64,000 nucleotides of DNA from Agaricus subrufescens (Eukaryota > Basidiomycota > Agaricomycetes > Agaricales > Agaricaceae), in contig CM057061.1 of the NCBI GenBank assembly GCA_029945375.1, forward strand, positions 186,001 to 250,000, written 5' to 3'. Below, in pieces: positions 1 through 10,287 of the stretch (the stretch's first letter is position 1; each line of letters opens with the position of its first letter). The translations under genes were made by a program, and so were the position numbers. The notes under the pieces are model-generated. The model was not told where the DNA came from, searched no databases, and saw only the letters and a list, made by a program, of their open reading frames with translations.

Positions 1-1182
1 GCTCGTTGGGCGCTGTATAGTTGTATTACTGACGATGACCCCATCGATCCCATTTTCTCTTATGGCAGTGGCAATGTCTGCGAGTTGTGATTCATCAAGG
101 TCTGGTGCAATTTTAAGCACTAGTTTTGGTTTCTTGTAAGTGAGTGCTGAAGGTTCGAGCTCCTCGCGAGCCTTTTTGACGCCTTGTAGAAGTTTGTGTA
201 GTAGATCTTTGTTTTGTAAACCCCTGTCAAGTCAAGTAAGGCCCAAGCTCGTTTCGCAAATGAAAGAAAGCCCGACCGGAGACCGGGAGTATTTGGACTC
301 GACACATTGACCACCAAGGCGTCAACGTGGCGTCCAAAGGTGCGGACACCGGTAATATAGTCATCAATGGAATCCAAAGGCGATTCTTTGTTTTTGCCGA
401 GATTGACAGCAAGCATGGAACCATCGTGGAGAGAGGCGCGTGTTGAATGGTGGGTAATAAAGCGCGGCATACGATCCAAAATACGTGAAAGGACAATGGA
501 GTGGCCTTGAGATGGAAATCCGTAGCGATTGATTACTGCGTCGTCTTCCGGGAGACGGAAGACACGGGGAAGTGGGTTTCCTGACTTTTAGCACGTTATA
601 ACGACAAGAAAAAGGGACGGATAGGCGACTTGCTTGTGGCTGGGGCGTGACGCTACCAATCTCTACCCAACTGAATCCTAAGTCATAGAGACCTGAGAAG
701 GAGAGTGAGAAGCTGAACCAGGCGGTGGAAGACCACAGAGATGCTACCGTCAATGGCCTCCCCGTCTTTGTCGAAACCAGCGGCAATACCTACCGGATTT
801 GACATCGATTCACCCCACAGCTAAATTATGTTTAAGGGCCTTCGTTCACGTCCGGGACCGGCAGAAAGGTACACACCTCAAAGCCCAATCTGGGATCGTC
901 GGGAACTGGGTCCTTGGGACCAAGCCCCGACCTGAGAACCTTAACAGCAAGCTTATGGCTAGCCTCTGCGTCGAGCGCAGACCGCATGACAGGAGTCAGG
1001 ACATAGCGATGTACAGCAGAACGCGCATCGAGGTAGTAAACCGTAACGACGCCGGTGGAGAAGGCAAGGAGCGAGACGTAAGCGGCGGTACGCCAGGAGG
1101 AGCTGCGGGGATGTGCCGCTGTTGATGCGTAGCGGTGGGTGGCCAAAGAGAGACGAGGCGGGCGGCGAAGGAGGAGGGACAT
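1..1182 (-). CDS. DHODH: Dihydroorotate dehydrogenase, mitochondrial class 2 (3' end cut by window)
   Basis: Fourth step of pyrimidine synthesis: oxidises dihydroorotate to orotate with FMN and passes electrons to ubiquinone in the inner mitochondrial membrane. Exon 1 (832-1182) encodes a basic Ser/Arg-rich N-terminus typical of a mitochondrial presequence, then a hydrophobic segment ([19 protein letters not shown]) and the helical lead-in [14 protein letters not shown]. Later exons read [20 protein letters not shown], then [17 protein letters not shown], then [13 protein letters not shown], the loop carrying the catalytic serine of class 2 enzymes. The leftmost bases encode LVLKIAPDL and a segment ending in an SNTT-like FMN-binding stretch, and the C-terminus lies outside the window. 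The membrane anchor and ubiquinone-type N-terminus separate it from cytosolic class 1A enzymes. It is divergent from the importin gene. Family call is firm; exact introns are approximate. Confidence 0.93.
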
Positions 1183-1428
1183 AGCGGCGGGCCCGACATT
1201 CGGAAATGTCGGAAGGGAAACGGTGTTTGCGTCTGTTATTTTCGGAGGTTGTCAACGGATCAACTGTATACCATAAACGGAGAAGGGTCACACGCACTAG
1301 CTGATGATCACAGTTGCCTATTATATCCAAACCGATAATCGGCCAACTCCGACCAAAAAATTTGAATCTCCCTCCCATCATGGCTGTAAGCTGTTTTCTT
1401 TGCTATTAACCCCCACCCACTCACTGCG
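1183..1428. promoter_or_regulatory. Divergent promoter region, DHODH / KAP123
   Basis: 246 bp separate the two start codons of DHODH (leftward) and the importin gene (rightward), so both 5' UTRs and promoters must lie here. I see no clear TATA box; a CT-rich stretch precedes the importin ATG. Inferred from gene layout only. Confidence 0.5.
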
Positions 1429-4400
1429 ATGGCTTCACAGTCCGTCGACATGCAGCATCTTCATAGTCTTCTTCTTCAGTCCACCTCCAATGACACCGAA
1501 CAGCTAAAAGCCGTACGTGTTGCCTATCCATGATTCCTATCCACCACACAATGCCCACGTCCACAGGCAACCGCGCAACTGAATCGAGACTTTTACAAAA
1601 ATCCGGGATGTATACCTGCCCTGGCAGCCATTCTTGCTACCTCTCCCCAGCAGGCGGTGGGTCTGTTCGATTTCTCTTCTCATCATATATCTCATCCCCG
1701 CGCAGGTAAGACAACTTGCAGCTGTTGAGCTACGAAAACGAATCAGCCAGAAAAGTGGTACTCTGTGGACACTTCTAGATCGCGCTCAACGCGACGAGAT
1801 AAAAGCCAAACTTCCTGAACTTGTCGTGATAGAAACTAGGTATATCTTCGTGAGGCGTCCACTACTCTTCTTAACCTCTACTTTACAGCAATCTTGTTCG
1901 CCATTCTGCCGCTCGTGTCATTGCTGCCATCGCTGCTATTGAGATCCCTGAAGGAGCGTGGCCTGATCTTCTACCCTTTCTCCATCAGTCTTGCACGTCA
2001 GAAGTTGCAGCCCACCGGGAGGTCGGCTCGTACATCCTTTTCACTGTCCTAGAGAGCATTGTCGACGGTTTTCAAGAGTACTCTGATAACATTTACAAAC
2101 TTTTCGCGCAGTTGTTGGTTGATCCAGAAAGTTTAGAAGTGCGAATCACTACCGTTAGGTTCGCCATTTTTACTTCATTCTTCAGCACCGCATAATGTCT
2201 CCACTAGGTCTCTCGGCATTGTCGCCTCTTATATTGATGGTGACAACAAAGAAGAGATTGTGCGTTACCGCCGGAGACACGGCTTCTGATTGCTCATCTT
2301 GCTATCTAGCGCTCATTTCAGGCTCTTCTTCCAAACATGATCCAAGTCATTGGTCAATGCGTTCAAGAGAGCAATGAAGATGGCGCTCGGAAACTTTTCG
2401 ACGTTTTGGAAACCCTTCTCATCCTCGTTCGTGATGCTTTTACCGCGCGCGCGTGTTTTTGATCATGCATCTTCGTCCAGGAAGTTCCCATTTTAAGCAA
2501 ACACATACTGGAACTCGCGCAGTTTCTCCTCCAATGCGGGGCCAACAAGTCCTTTGATAACGATGTCCGCATCATGGCTCTCAATGCATTGAATTGGACG
2601 GTCCAATAGTGCGTAAATTTATTGCCCTTATGAGCATCCCCATTCAGAGTACTGCAGCAAAAAGTCAAAGATTCAGAGCCTCAATCTTGCTCGTCCCATC
2701 CTTGACGGACTCATGCCAGTCACAACGGAGGATGAACCCGAGGACATTGACGATGATTCCGCATCTCGAGTATGTAGTCCGCTGTCTCACTACAGGAGCT
2801 GGTGCTTACCCGCGGTCTCAGTCCGCTCTCCGTATCATCGATGGTTTGGCTACTAATCTTCCACCTTCCCAAGTGTTCCCTCCCCTACGTGATCTCATTC
2901 TCAGCTACTTCCGCTCCCCAGACCCCACCCACAGACGCGGTGCTATGCTCGCGCTTGGTGTTTCTGTTGAAGGTTGTAGCGAGTATATGACACCCCTTAT
3001 GAGCCAAGTCTGGCCCATCATTCGTTCAGGTTTAGGTGACCCTGATGCAAGCGTAAGAAAGGCCACTTGTGTGGCAGTCAGCTGTCTATGTGAATGGCTT
3101 GAGGACGAATGTGTCGCTGAACATACCACTTTGGTTCCTGTGAGTACATTTTTAACCCTCTAGATCTGGCTGACGAATGGTGGGTAGGCTATCATGAATC
3201 TCATCAATCATGAAGCTACCCAGCGCTCAGCTTGTACTGCCCTCGATGCCCTGCTTGAAATTCTCCACGATGTTATCGACCAATACTTGCAATTAATCAT
3301 GGAACGTCTTGCTGGGTTGCTCAAGACTGCGCCACTTGCTGTCAAAGCTGTTGTGACCGGTGCTATTGGCAGTGCCGCACATGCCTCAAAAGAGCGTTTC
3401 CTTCCCTATTTCCAACCTACTATGGATGTTCTTCAGCATTTCCTCGTCCTGACGGGTGAAGGTGAAGAGATAGAGCTTCGCGGAATCACAATGGATGCTA
3501 TCGGTACTTTTGCTGAGGCCGTCGGAAAAGAGGTGTTCCGCCCTTACTTCCCCGATATGATGAAGCAAGCTTTCCAGGGTATTGAGCTCGGCAGCGCCAG
3601 GCTTCGCGAATGCAGTTTCTTGTTTTTCGGTGTAATGGCTCGAGTCTTTGGGGAGGAATTTGCCCCCTATCTGCCCAGTGTTGTCCCTCCTCTACTTATT
3701 AGTTGCAAGCAGCCTGAAAATGGGGAAGAGAATACCCGTAAGCCACCTGTTATTGCATATGAAGAATACACGTGGACCTAAATTTTCATAGCGGCCTCAG
3801 TTTCTGAGGCAGCAGCAGTTTTCAGCGTCGAGGCTTCGCCGGATAAAAAAGATGCCGACGTTGAGGATATTGACCTTGATAAGATTCTAGACGTTAACAG
3901 TGCGATCGCCGTCGAAAAGGAAATTGCTGCAGACACAATCGGCACTCTTTTCGCTGCAGCGCAAATCCATTTCTTGCCATTCGTAGAATCATGCACTGTT
4001 GAATTGACCAATCTTCTAAACCATTACTACGAAGGTATTCGGAAAAGTGCCACTGATTCTCTCCTTGAGATCGTCCGCACTTTCTATGACTTGAGCAAAC
4101 CGGTAGAATGGCAACCTGGGAAGACTTCTGTGAGTCGGCTGTTTACTGGAAACGCGCCATTCTGACAAATTTCTTAGACTGTTCCCCTCGACTCCAGTGT
4201 CAAGGATCTCATTAACCATGCTGTTGTACCTCTCCTGGATATGTACGAATCTGAGGATAACAAGTGAGTCCAGTATCCCACTTTGCAAAAGCACCTAGAT
4301 CGCTTCTGTGATGATAAAATTACTCAGCTCACTTCGATACATGTTGCATGAGACAAATACCTTTTTTATCTGACCCCCTTGCCTCTTTGATCTTCAAAAA

Positions 4401-5468
4401 TTACGTTCTGACTCAACTTTATATAGATCCGTTGCGGCTGCTCTTTGTGTTGGCATGGCAGAGACGATCAACAAGGTTGGCCCTGCATTTTTCGAAAATC
4501 GTAAGAGTCGCCATTGTTTCATTTTGAACCAGTTTCAAACATTCTCGCCAGACCTCGAAGAAATCTGCAATATCGCTATCCAAATCTTGGAACAGAAGGC
4601 GTTCTGTCAACAAGACCCTGATCAAGATGATGAAGATGAGGCTCCCGAAGATCAAGCCGAATATGATTCTGTCCTTATTTCCTCTGCTGGTGACCTCGTC
4701 GCCGCTCTTGCCAATGGATTAGGAGCGGAGTTCGGCCCAGCTTTTAATACGTTCTTCCCTCTGATTGCTAAGTATTACGTGCGTCTCTTGCATAAAATCC
4801 ATTATCTCTTTACTGACTATTGAAAACGACAACAGAAAAAGAGTCGTTCTCTTAGTGACCGTTCCTCCGCCATCGGTTGTCTCGCTGAAGTGATAGACGG
4901 GATGAAGGGCGCTGTCACCCCCTCGACTGAGCCTCTCCTTGAGCTATTCTACAGGGCTCTCAGTGACCCCGATGCAGAAGTACTTAGCAACGCTGCCTTT
5001 GCTACCGGCCTGCTTATCGAGAACTCCGAGGTCGACCTCTCGCCTCAGTATCCCCAACTCCTTACTGCTCTATCGTCGCTCTTCGCCGTAACCGCTGAAT
5101 CGCCCGCGCCACGTCTCAATGCCAAAGACAATGCCGCTGGGGCTGTGGCTCGTATGATTGTCCGCCATCCTGGAGCGGTTCCTCTACCAAATGTGCTCCC
5201 CACCTTCGTCGGAGCACTTCCTCTGAAGAACGATTACCTCGAGAATCGACCCGTGTTCCGCGCTATCTTCTACCTTTTCCAACATAACCCCTCGGCCATT
5301 CTCCCTCAACTAGACCATCTTCTTACAGTCTTTGCGTCCGTCCTGGATCCGAGCGCCGCTGATCAAGTCGGGGAGGAGATTCGGGGCGAGTTGATTAACC
5401 TCTTACGTCTTCTCAATGCCGAACAGCCAGCAAAGATTCAGGCTGCTGGGTTGAGTATTTTCGTGTAG
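1429..5468 (+). CDS. KAP123: Importin beta-4 / karyopherin Kap123
   Basis: HEAT-repeat karyopherin that carries ribosomal proteins and histones into the nucleus and releases them on binding Ran-GTP. The start at 1429 (MASQSVDMQHLHSLLLQS) gives the usual importin N-terminus, followed across a phase-0 intron by ATAQLNRDFYKNPGCIPAL and then RQLAAVELRKRISQKSG, the Ran-binding N-terminal HEAT region. The central exon at 3194-3781 reads ELRGITMDAIGTFAEAVGKE and ARVFGEEFAPYLPSVVPPLL, very characteristic of importin-4/Kap123. An acidic loop (DQDDEDEAPEDQAEYDS, about 4618-4668) matches the acidic insert of the family. The last exon ends with a HEAT repeat and stops at 5468. At least nine introns, mostly near 50-60 nt; one (4264-4426) is 163 nt and is listed separately. 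The frame is intact throughout. Confidence 0.93.
4297..4393 (+). ncRNA. Candidate intron-encoded C/D-box snoRNA
   Basis: The 163-nt intron 4264-4426 of the importin gene is about three times longer than its neighbours. It contains GTGATGA at 4308-4314, a perfect box C (RUGAUGA), and CTGA at 4370-4373, a box D, 55 nt apart. Outside them AGATC (4297-4301) and GATCT (4389-4393) could pair as a short external stem. Splicing across the intron restores the family sequence NKSVAAALC, so the intron boundaries are secure. Against it: no pairing directly next to the boxes, no convincing internal C'/D' pair, and the possible guide before box D (AAATACCTTTTTTAT) is AU-rich and I cannot match it to rRNA. 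Confidence 0.3.
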
Positions 5469-5741
5469 TTGAGATAGCGGCAGGTCATTTATGAGATTCT
5501 TTCCTTTTCTGTATGAATTGTGCTACGATATCTGGTCTTCCATAACACCACTTGATTCTCTTTTGTATATAGAATATTGTTCTACCGGGGTGCAAACTTA
5601 CTGGTAATGGAGTATAGTTTTACAGCGGCTCGAATAGGTGTGTGATCAGAGTGAGATCGTTGATCGACCACATGCCTTGTTTTGTTGTATTGACCCGGAC
5701 TTGTATCCCTACGTCACTGAAGTCGCGAATCAACTCTCGCT

Positions 5742-8700
5742 GTGCATAGCTCGCTGGCCGAGTCGTCCTCTTGGGCGATGCCTACTCATCATCCACCCAA
5801 AACCCTTTCTATGCTAGTCGCTCTTTCCACCTTTCTGAGTCTCTTTCCTGGTATCCGAACGGCAACGGTGACTGTGCATAACCCCTTGGACAGCCAACTT
5901 CCTACTCTTGCCCGTGTAAATAAATACTGGACCTGGGCTCCTTCTTCAGACACGTTCTATGCTCCTGGCGATGGGCTCACTTATACGGCATCGGGCTTGC
6001 CCCGTTGGATGGCTTTCGACGAGTGGAGTTTTATGTTTGCTGGGACGCCCTCGGATCAAGATGAAGGCTGCAAAGACGTCACGCTTACTGCCCATGGGTC
6101 GTCTTCATCTGCATCTTCTCGAGTACCGCTCTGCGTCTCAAACCATCCACTGCCGCTGCCAAGGTTATCCATTGCTACTCAGTTTTCTCCCGAAAATCCT
6201 TCAATATCTTCGGCCTATTTCCTGTCTCCCGGATCTAGCCTCGGGACGTCTGGCGAGCCATGTCTTAGAATCCCCTCCAAATGGTCTTTCAGTATAGGCT
6301 TCGAGTACAACACTTTCGACCATGACCCTAGCGATTCTTCGAGTGACGACTTCCACTATGCAGTCAAGCAGGTTAACGGCAGCGCACTTCCTGACTGGAT
6401 GGCATTCAATTCTGTAGAGCTCACTTTGAACGGAGTCACACCCTCGGAAAAGGACCTGTCAACGCCAGCTACTTTTCATCTGGGGCTTTACGCGTCTGAG
6501 CAAAGGGGGTACTCCGCAGTTGACATGCCCTTCTGTATCGTCGTTGCGAGTCACGAACTTTCTGCTGCTTCCTCGATGCCAACTGTCAACATTACCGCTG
6601 GTATCCCTTTTAAAATCGACTTGAACTCTCCTGCTGACTTCTCGGGAATTTTCTTGGATAACAAACCCATTCACGCACAAAATATCTCATATCTGAATAT
6701 TGATGTGTCTGGTTACAAAAACTGGTTGTCGTATAATCCTACGAATCACACCTTGTCTGGAAATCCGGCACCGGAACTTGCTGGGCAAAAACTTACTCTG
6801 CCTGTGACCCTCAACACTCCTTTCAATCAGGCGATCAGGACCAGTGTTTCTCTTGCAATTGTCCCTTCATACTTCACTCAAGGTGATTTTCCGACGATAT
6901 ATGCTGGCCCGGGGGACAATATTTCATTCAGCCTCTCACGGTTCTTCTCCAACTCGTCCTTCGAACAGGGTGGTGATTTGGATCTGTCGATGATTTATGA
7001 ACCGACTGATGTTGAATCTTTCCTCTCGCTCTCTAATGGGTCTATGTTGGAAGGTACTGTCCCAGCAGACTTTCCTACAGTACACATCCTCGTTACGTTC
7101 ACAGCATTTTCACGTGTCACACGCTCTACCTCGCATGCTAGTCTACCGATCTTCATCACTGCATCTCAGAGTCAGGACAGAACACCCAGGGGACGATGGG
7201 GCGGGCTCTCCGGGAATCAGCACTCAAGACTAGTTTTGGCTCTGGCGATTGTCTTCGGGATTCTGGGAGGCTTATGTCTTATTGGTGGTATCCTTGCCAT
7301 CATAAGAAAAATGGCCAGGGTTGAGGACACGGCGCTTACCGGGGAAGAAGGAAGGAATGCCTGGAGTGACAAGGACAGGAGGTGGTATGGACTTGATGGT
7401 ACTCCAACTCGTCGGAATAAGTGGGCTGGGTTATCACCGAAGCAGAGTCCTCTCGAGGAAAGAGTAGGCTTGGGGTTGCGCAGAGTCCCTGAGCGGAGCG
7501 CGCAAAATCAGGCCGGATCATCGAGTGCGCAAAGCTCTGGGGTTCTAAGTAAGCGGGAGTTCTTTGCGAGGTTGAAGCAAACAGTGAGATATGTCAGCGG
7601 TAAATATTCACCAAACCGGAGGCCATTCGGTTCTGACGGGTTGACCCCTCATATTATTGAGAGACCTATTGTCGTGAGGACGAAGACGGCACCTCCCTTA
7701 GTGGAAAGCTTACCTTTTGAGCGTGTGGTCGATGCCTACGTAGAGAATGGGATGGCGAGTAAAGTTGAGAGTACAAGTTTGTCCCACTCTTCTTCGTCGT
7801 CGACTGCAGAATACTCCATTCCCCAGCGGCGGAAGGATTTTGGTAAACCAAAGGGTAGGACACAAGTGCATTTTGATGCAGGTACGTCTAACTATCAAAC
7901 TCGTGTTAGTAACCATGAATTGAGCGGGGGCTTAGGACAATCTCTGCGGCCAGGCTCGAGGACAAGCACGAGGAGTAACAAGAGCGCCACTGTCTTTTCG
8001 CAGGATTCGCCTCTATTGGGCGCCATTGGCGATGTGTCACCGACCTCGCCAGCACCTGCGGCGCTGCGTCCTAGGCTGGTGCCATTTACGAGTGCTACGC
8101 GCGTTCCCATTCCATCATCATCACCAAACAGCGGTAAGAACGCTGCAGGGTTTCCAGTTGTAAACGATGTATTCGCGGGTGGCCAACGGATTGCGAGTCA
8201 GAAAGCAAAGATTGTGAGAATACCAGAGTCAGGTGGGGGTGGGGACGGTGTGAAGAAAAGTGGGAGTGGGGATGAACTCAAGGCGGGCCTTCGATATGTT
8301 CAGGCACTTGGAGCAGATAATCAGCCTGGAGCCGTCGCCTCGCCCGGCGCGACTTCAAACATGCGATCGTCATTTTCGTCATTGGAATCTTCAAACACAG
8401 GACACAATAGGCTGTTGGGTTCTCCAACGGAACAACGGGTACTAGTGACACCTGGTCAAAAATTTAGATTCTTTGTTCGGATCCCACCGGTGTCAATAGC
8501 GGCTAGGGCGCAGGGGGTAACGACATCGACGCCAGTTATGCTGCCTCGCGAATACAACGTGAAGATTATATCGGGGCAGCCCTTGTCTCAGCTGCACGTC
8601 GATCTGAACGGAATCGAAACGAGAGGCACTGCAGAGGTCACGGGAGAAAGCACGAGGGAGGACATCGGGGTTGTCAGCTTTGGAATATATGCCGGACGAA

Positions 8701-8753
8701 ACAATGAGGTTTGTCTAGCAATGGTCGTTATTGAGGTTGCAGAAACGCGGTGA
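5742..8753 (+). CDS. AXL2: Axl2-like type I membrane protein with cadherin-like (CADG) repeats
   Basis: Resembles yeast Axl2/Bud10, a plasma-membrane landmark that marks the site of polarised growth and binds septin-associated proteins. The 1,003-codon frame has no intron. A hydrophobic signal peptide follows the third in-frame Met (residue 24, MLVALSTFLSLFPGI), so residues 1-23 may be untranslated. The extracellular part, about residues 40-490, has four degenerate cadherin-like modules recognisable by repeated phrases such as LPRWMAFDEW...FAGTPSDQD, LPDWMAFNSVELTLNGV and NWLSYNPTNHTLSGNP. A single membrane helix (LVLALAIVFGILGGLCLIGG) lies near residues 496-521, followed by a basic stop-transfer stretch and a Ser-rich tail of about 480 residues. 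A second CADG-like fold may sit at the extreme C-terminus. Converges on the LC8 gene. Start choice and orthology to Axl2 are inference; the architecture is visible. Confidence 0.8.
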   Translation: MHSSLAESSSWAMPTHHPPKTLSMLVALSTFLSLFPGIRTATVTVHNPLDSQLPTLARVNKYWTWAPSSDTFYAPGDGLTYTASGLPRWMAFDEWSFMFAGTPSDQDEGCKDVTLTAHGSSSSASSRVPLCVSNHPLPLPRLSIATQFSPENPSISSAYFLSPGSSLGTSGEPCLRIPSKWSFSIGFEYNTFDHDPSDSSSDDFHYAVKQVNGSALPDWMAFNSVELTLNGVTPSEKDLSTPATFHLGLYASEQRGYSAVDMPFCIVVASHELSAASSMPTVNITAGIPFKIDLNSPADFSGIFLDNKPIHAQNISYLNIDVSGYKNWLSYNPTNHTLSGNPAPELAGQKLTLPVTLNTPFNQAIRTSVSLAIVPSYFTQGDFPTIYAGPGDNISFSLSRFFSNSSFEQGGDLDLSMIYEPTDVESFLSLSNGSMLEGTVPADFPTVHILVTFTAFSRVTRSTSHASLPIFITASQSQDRTPRGRWGGLSGNQHSRLVLALAIVFGILGGLCLIGGILAIIRKMARVEDTALTGEEGRNAWSDKDRRWYGLDGTPTRRNKWAGLSPKQSPLEERVGLGLRRVPERSAQNQAGSSSAQSSGVLSKREFFARLKQTVRYVSGKYSPNRRPFGSDGLTPHIIERPIVVRTKTAPPLVESLPFERVVDAYVENGMASKVESTSLSHSSSSSTAEYSIPQRRKDFGKPKGRTQVHFDAGTSNYQTRVSNHELSGGLGQSLRPGSRTSTRSNKSATVFSQDSPLLGAIGDVSPTSPAPAALRPRLVPFTSATRVPIPSSSPNSGKNAAGFPVVNDVFAGGQRIASQKAKIVRIPESGGGGDGVKKSGSGDELKAGLRYVQALGADNQPGAVASPGATSNMRSSFSSLESSNTGHNRLLGSPTEQRVLVTPGQKFRFFVRIPPVSIAARAQGVTTSTPVMLPREYNVKIISGQPLSQLHVDLNGIETRGTAEVTGESTREDIGVVSFGIYAGRNNEVCLAMVVIEVAETR

Positions 8754-9082
8754 TGTAGACATCTCTATTTTATTTTCTTCGAATTCAGCCTATGTATTTT
8801 ACTTGGATATCACCCACCTGTTCCGTCGTTTTTGTGTATCAACTGTCGCTTCGATGTACAAATACAGACAGATGTAGATTAGATTTGTGGACAAAAAAAC
8901 CGCGACGTGTGATTGAACAGATGTACAGACACATACGGGAATTTGACGTATATACATGTAGTGAAAAAGGCGAACACGTCTCGAAGAAGAAGATTTAGTC
9001 CCAAAAACCGGATTGTCCGAATCTACCAACTTTCTGAACCGAAAGGACTCGACTGTGCAACAGGTGACAGTCTCTACACCAT
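8754..9082. other. Convergent intergenic region (3' ends of AXL2-like and LC8)
   Basis: 329 bp between two stop codons of converging genes. AT-rich stretches such as TCTATTTTATTTTC just after the AXL2-like stop fit a 3' UTR. I see no coding sequence or repeat here. Confidence 0.5.
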
Positions 9083-9480
9083 TCATGATTTCCAGATGAG
9101 GATCGCAAGGGACCCGATATAGAAGTAGATGAAGTGTTTCGTTTCTGTTGATAAGAGTCCGGGGTCAATGGATGGACGCGTGAGACGGCTCAAAAAGACG
9201 CGTAAGACTGACCATGGGTGACATAACTACCAAAGTTTTTGCCGACGACGACATGCCAAGTGGCGCCGTGTCGTCTATCGAATTCCTTCTTGATAAAGGC
9301 TGCGATATCTTTCTCGATGGAATATTTCTCGAGTGCAGAGTTTGCGATATCAACAGACTCCTGCTGGAGCTCTTCGCTCATGTCAACGTTCTTGATGATG
9401 GCCTTGGGGCCAGACGGGACGGAGGCGACGCCGCCGGTGCTAGCGTCCATGGTGGTGGGTTCTGCTTTGACGTCGGCCAT
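9083..9480 (-). CDS. DYN2: Dynein light chain LC8
   Basis: LC8 is a small dimeric hub that binds dynein intermediate chain and other partners through a beta-strand groove. Exon 1 (9213-9480) encodes a 20-residue acidic leader and then [20 protein letters not shown] through [19 protein letters not shown] 68-nt intron (9145-9212, GT-AG, phase 1) is removed. Exon 2 (9083-9144) gives [20 protein letters not shown] and a stop, restoring the invariant FGSYVTHET.HFIYFY core. The spliced protein has 109 residues against about 89 in animals, the excess being N-terminal. The C-terminal IWKS differs slightly from the usual LLFKSG. Intact. Confidence 0.95.
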
Positions 9481-10287
9481 GGAGGAGGTGGCGGATGGAA
9501 AGAGGACGGTGGGGGTGTATGGGCTGATTATATGCAGCAGCTGGAGCAGCCACTGTCAGCACGTGGGATGGAGACACATGCAACGCCCGGCATGCACATT
9601 GCAGGAGTGATCCAGACAATGCACGCGGCGAGGGCCCCTCGCGTGGATGCCAGCCAGAATGCAATGGGCACGCTGCGATATGTCATCTCCGCGTGCTTTT
9701 CCATCCCGCTCTCTGGCCTCTTTCCGTCTTCCCTGGTTCTCGCAGATCGTCCTAGCTCTGGTGGGCATAGAACCCTGTCTGTATTTTGTGCCATGCGGTC
9801 ATGTCGTATCGGCATCTTGGCTAGTACTATCTGGCTCCTCGGCCCCTTCGATCCTCGGCATATCACGTTCGCCCCAGCAATCTAGGAGCCTAGGGGGAAA
9901 TGCATTCCATATATGCTAATCAGATCCTGTTCTCCTGCCGAGGAAGACTGGTACCAATCTCATACCATTGCCATGGTAAAGGCCTAGGGACCGGTCTGGC
10001 CTTGAGCCATATGTATACCTCATCAGCCTATCATGATTTGCATGTGGCGATATAGCCAATAGGCGTGTACAAGAATGGTACACAGCGCTGTTTTAGCATG
10101 CGCGCGACCTTGTGCTGCATGCCTATAATTACGGGTTCCCATACAACCAGGACGACCCTCACGGTAGGACGGGGCCTGACAGAGCCCGATTCTCCCTGTT
10201 TGTGATCGGTCATGTATAATGATGATGTAGTCGAACACACAAGCGCCATCCCTCAAACTCCATCGTCGCAAGATGAGCTATCTAAAA
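9481..10287. other. Intergenic region, LC8 promoter side
   Basis: 807 bp between the LC8 start codon and the stop codon of the kinase gene. Several overlapping open frames exist on both strands, but none resembles a known family or has plausible splice structure, and those on the plus strand run antisense into LC8 exon 1. I treat the region as the LC8 promoter plus the kinase 3' flank. Confidence 0.45.

Noticed and set aside
9214..9885. 223-codon plus-strand open frame overlapping LC8 exon 1
   Set aside because: It is antisense to a well-supported conserved exon, has low-complexity Gly-rich composition and no family resemblance.
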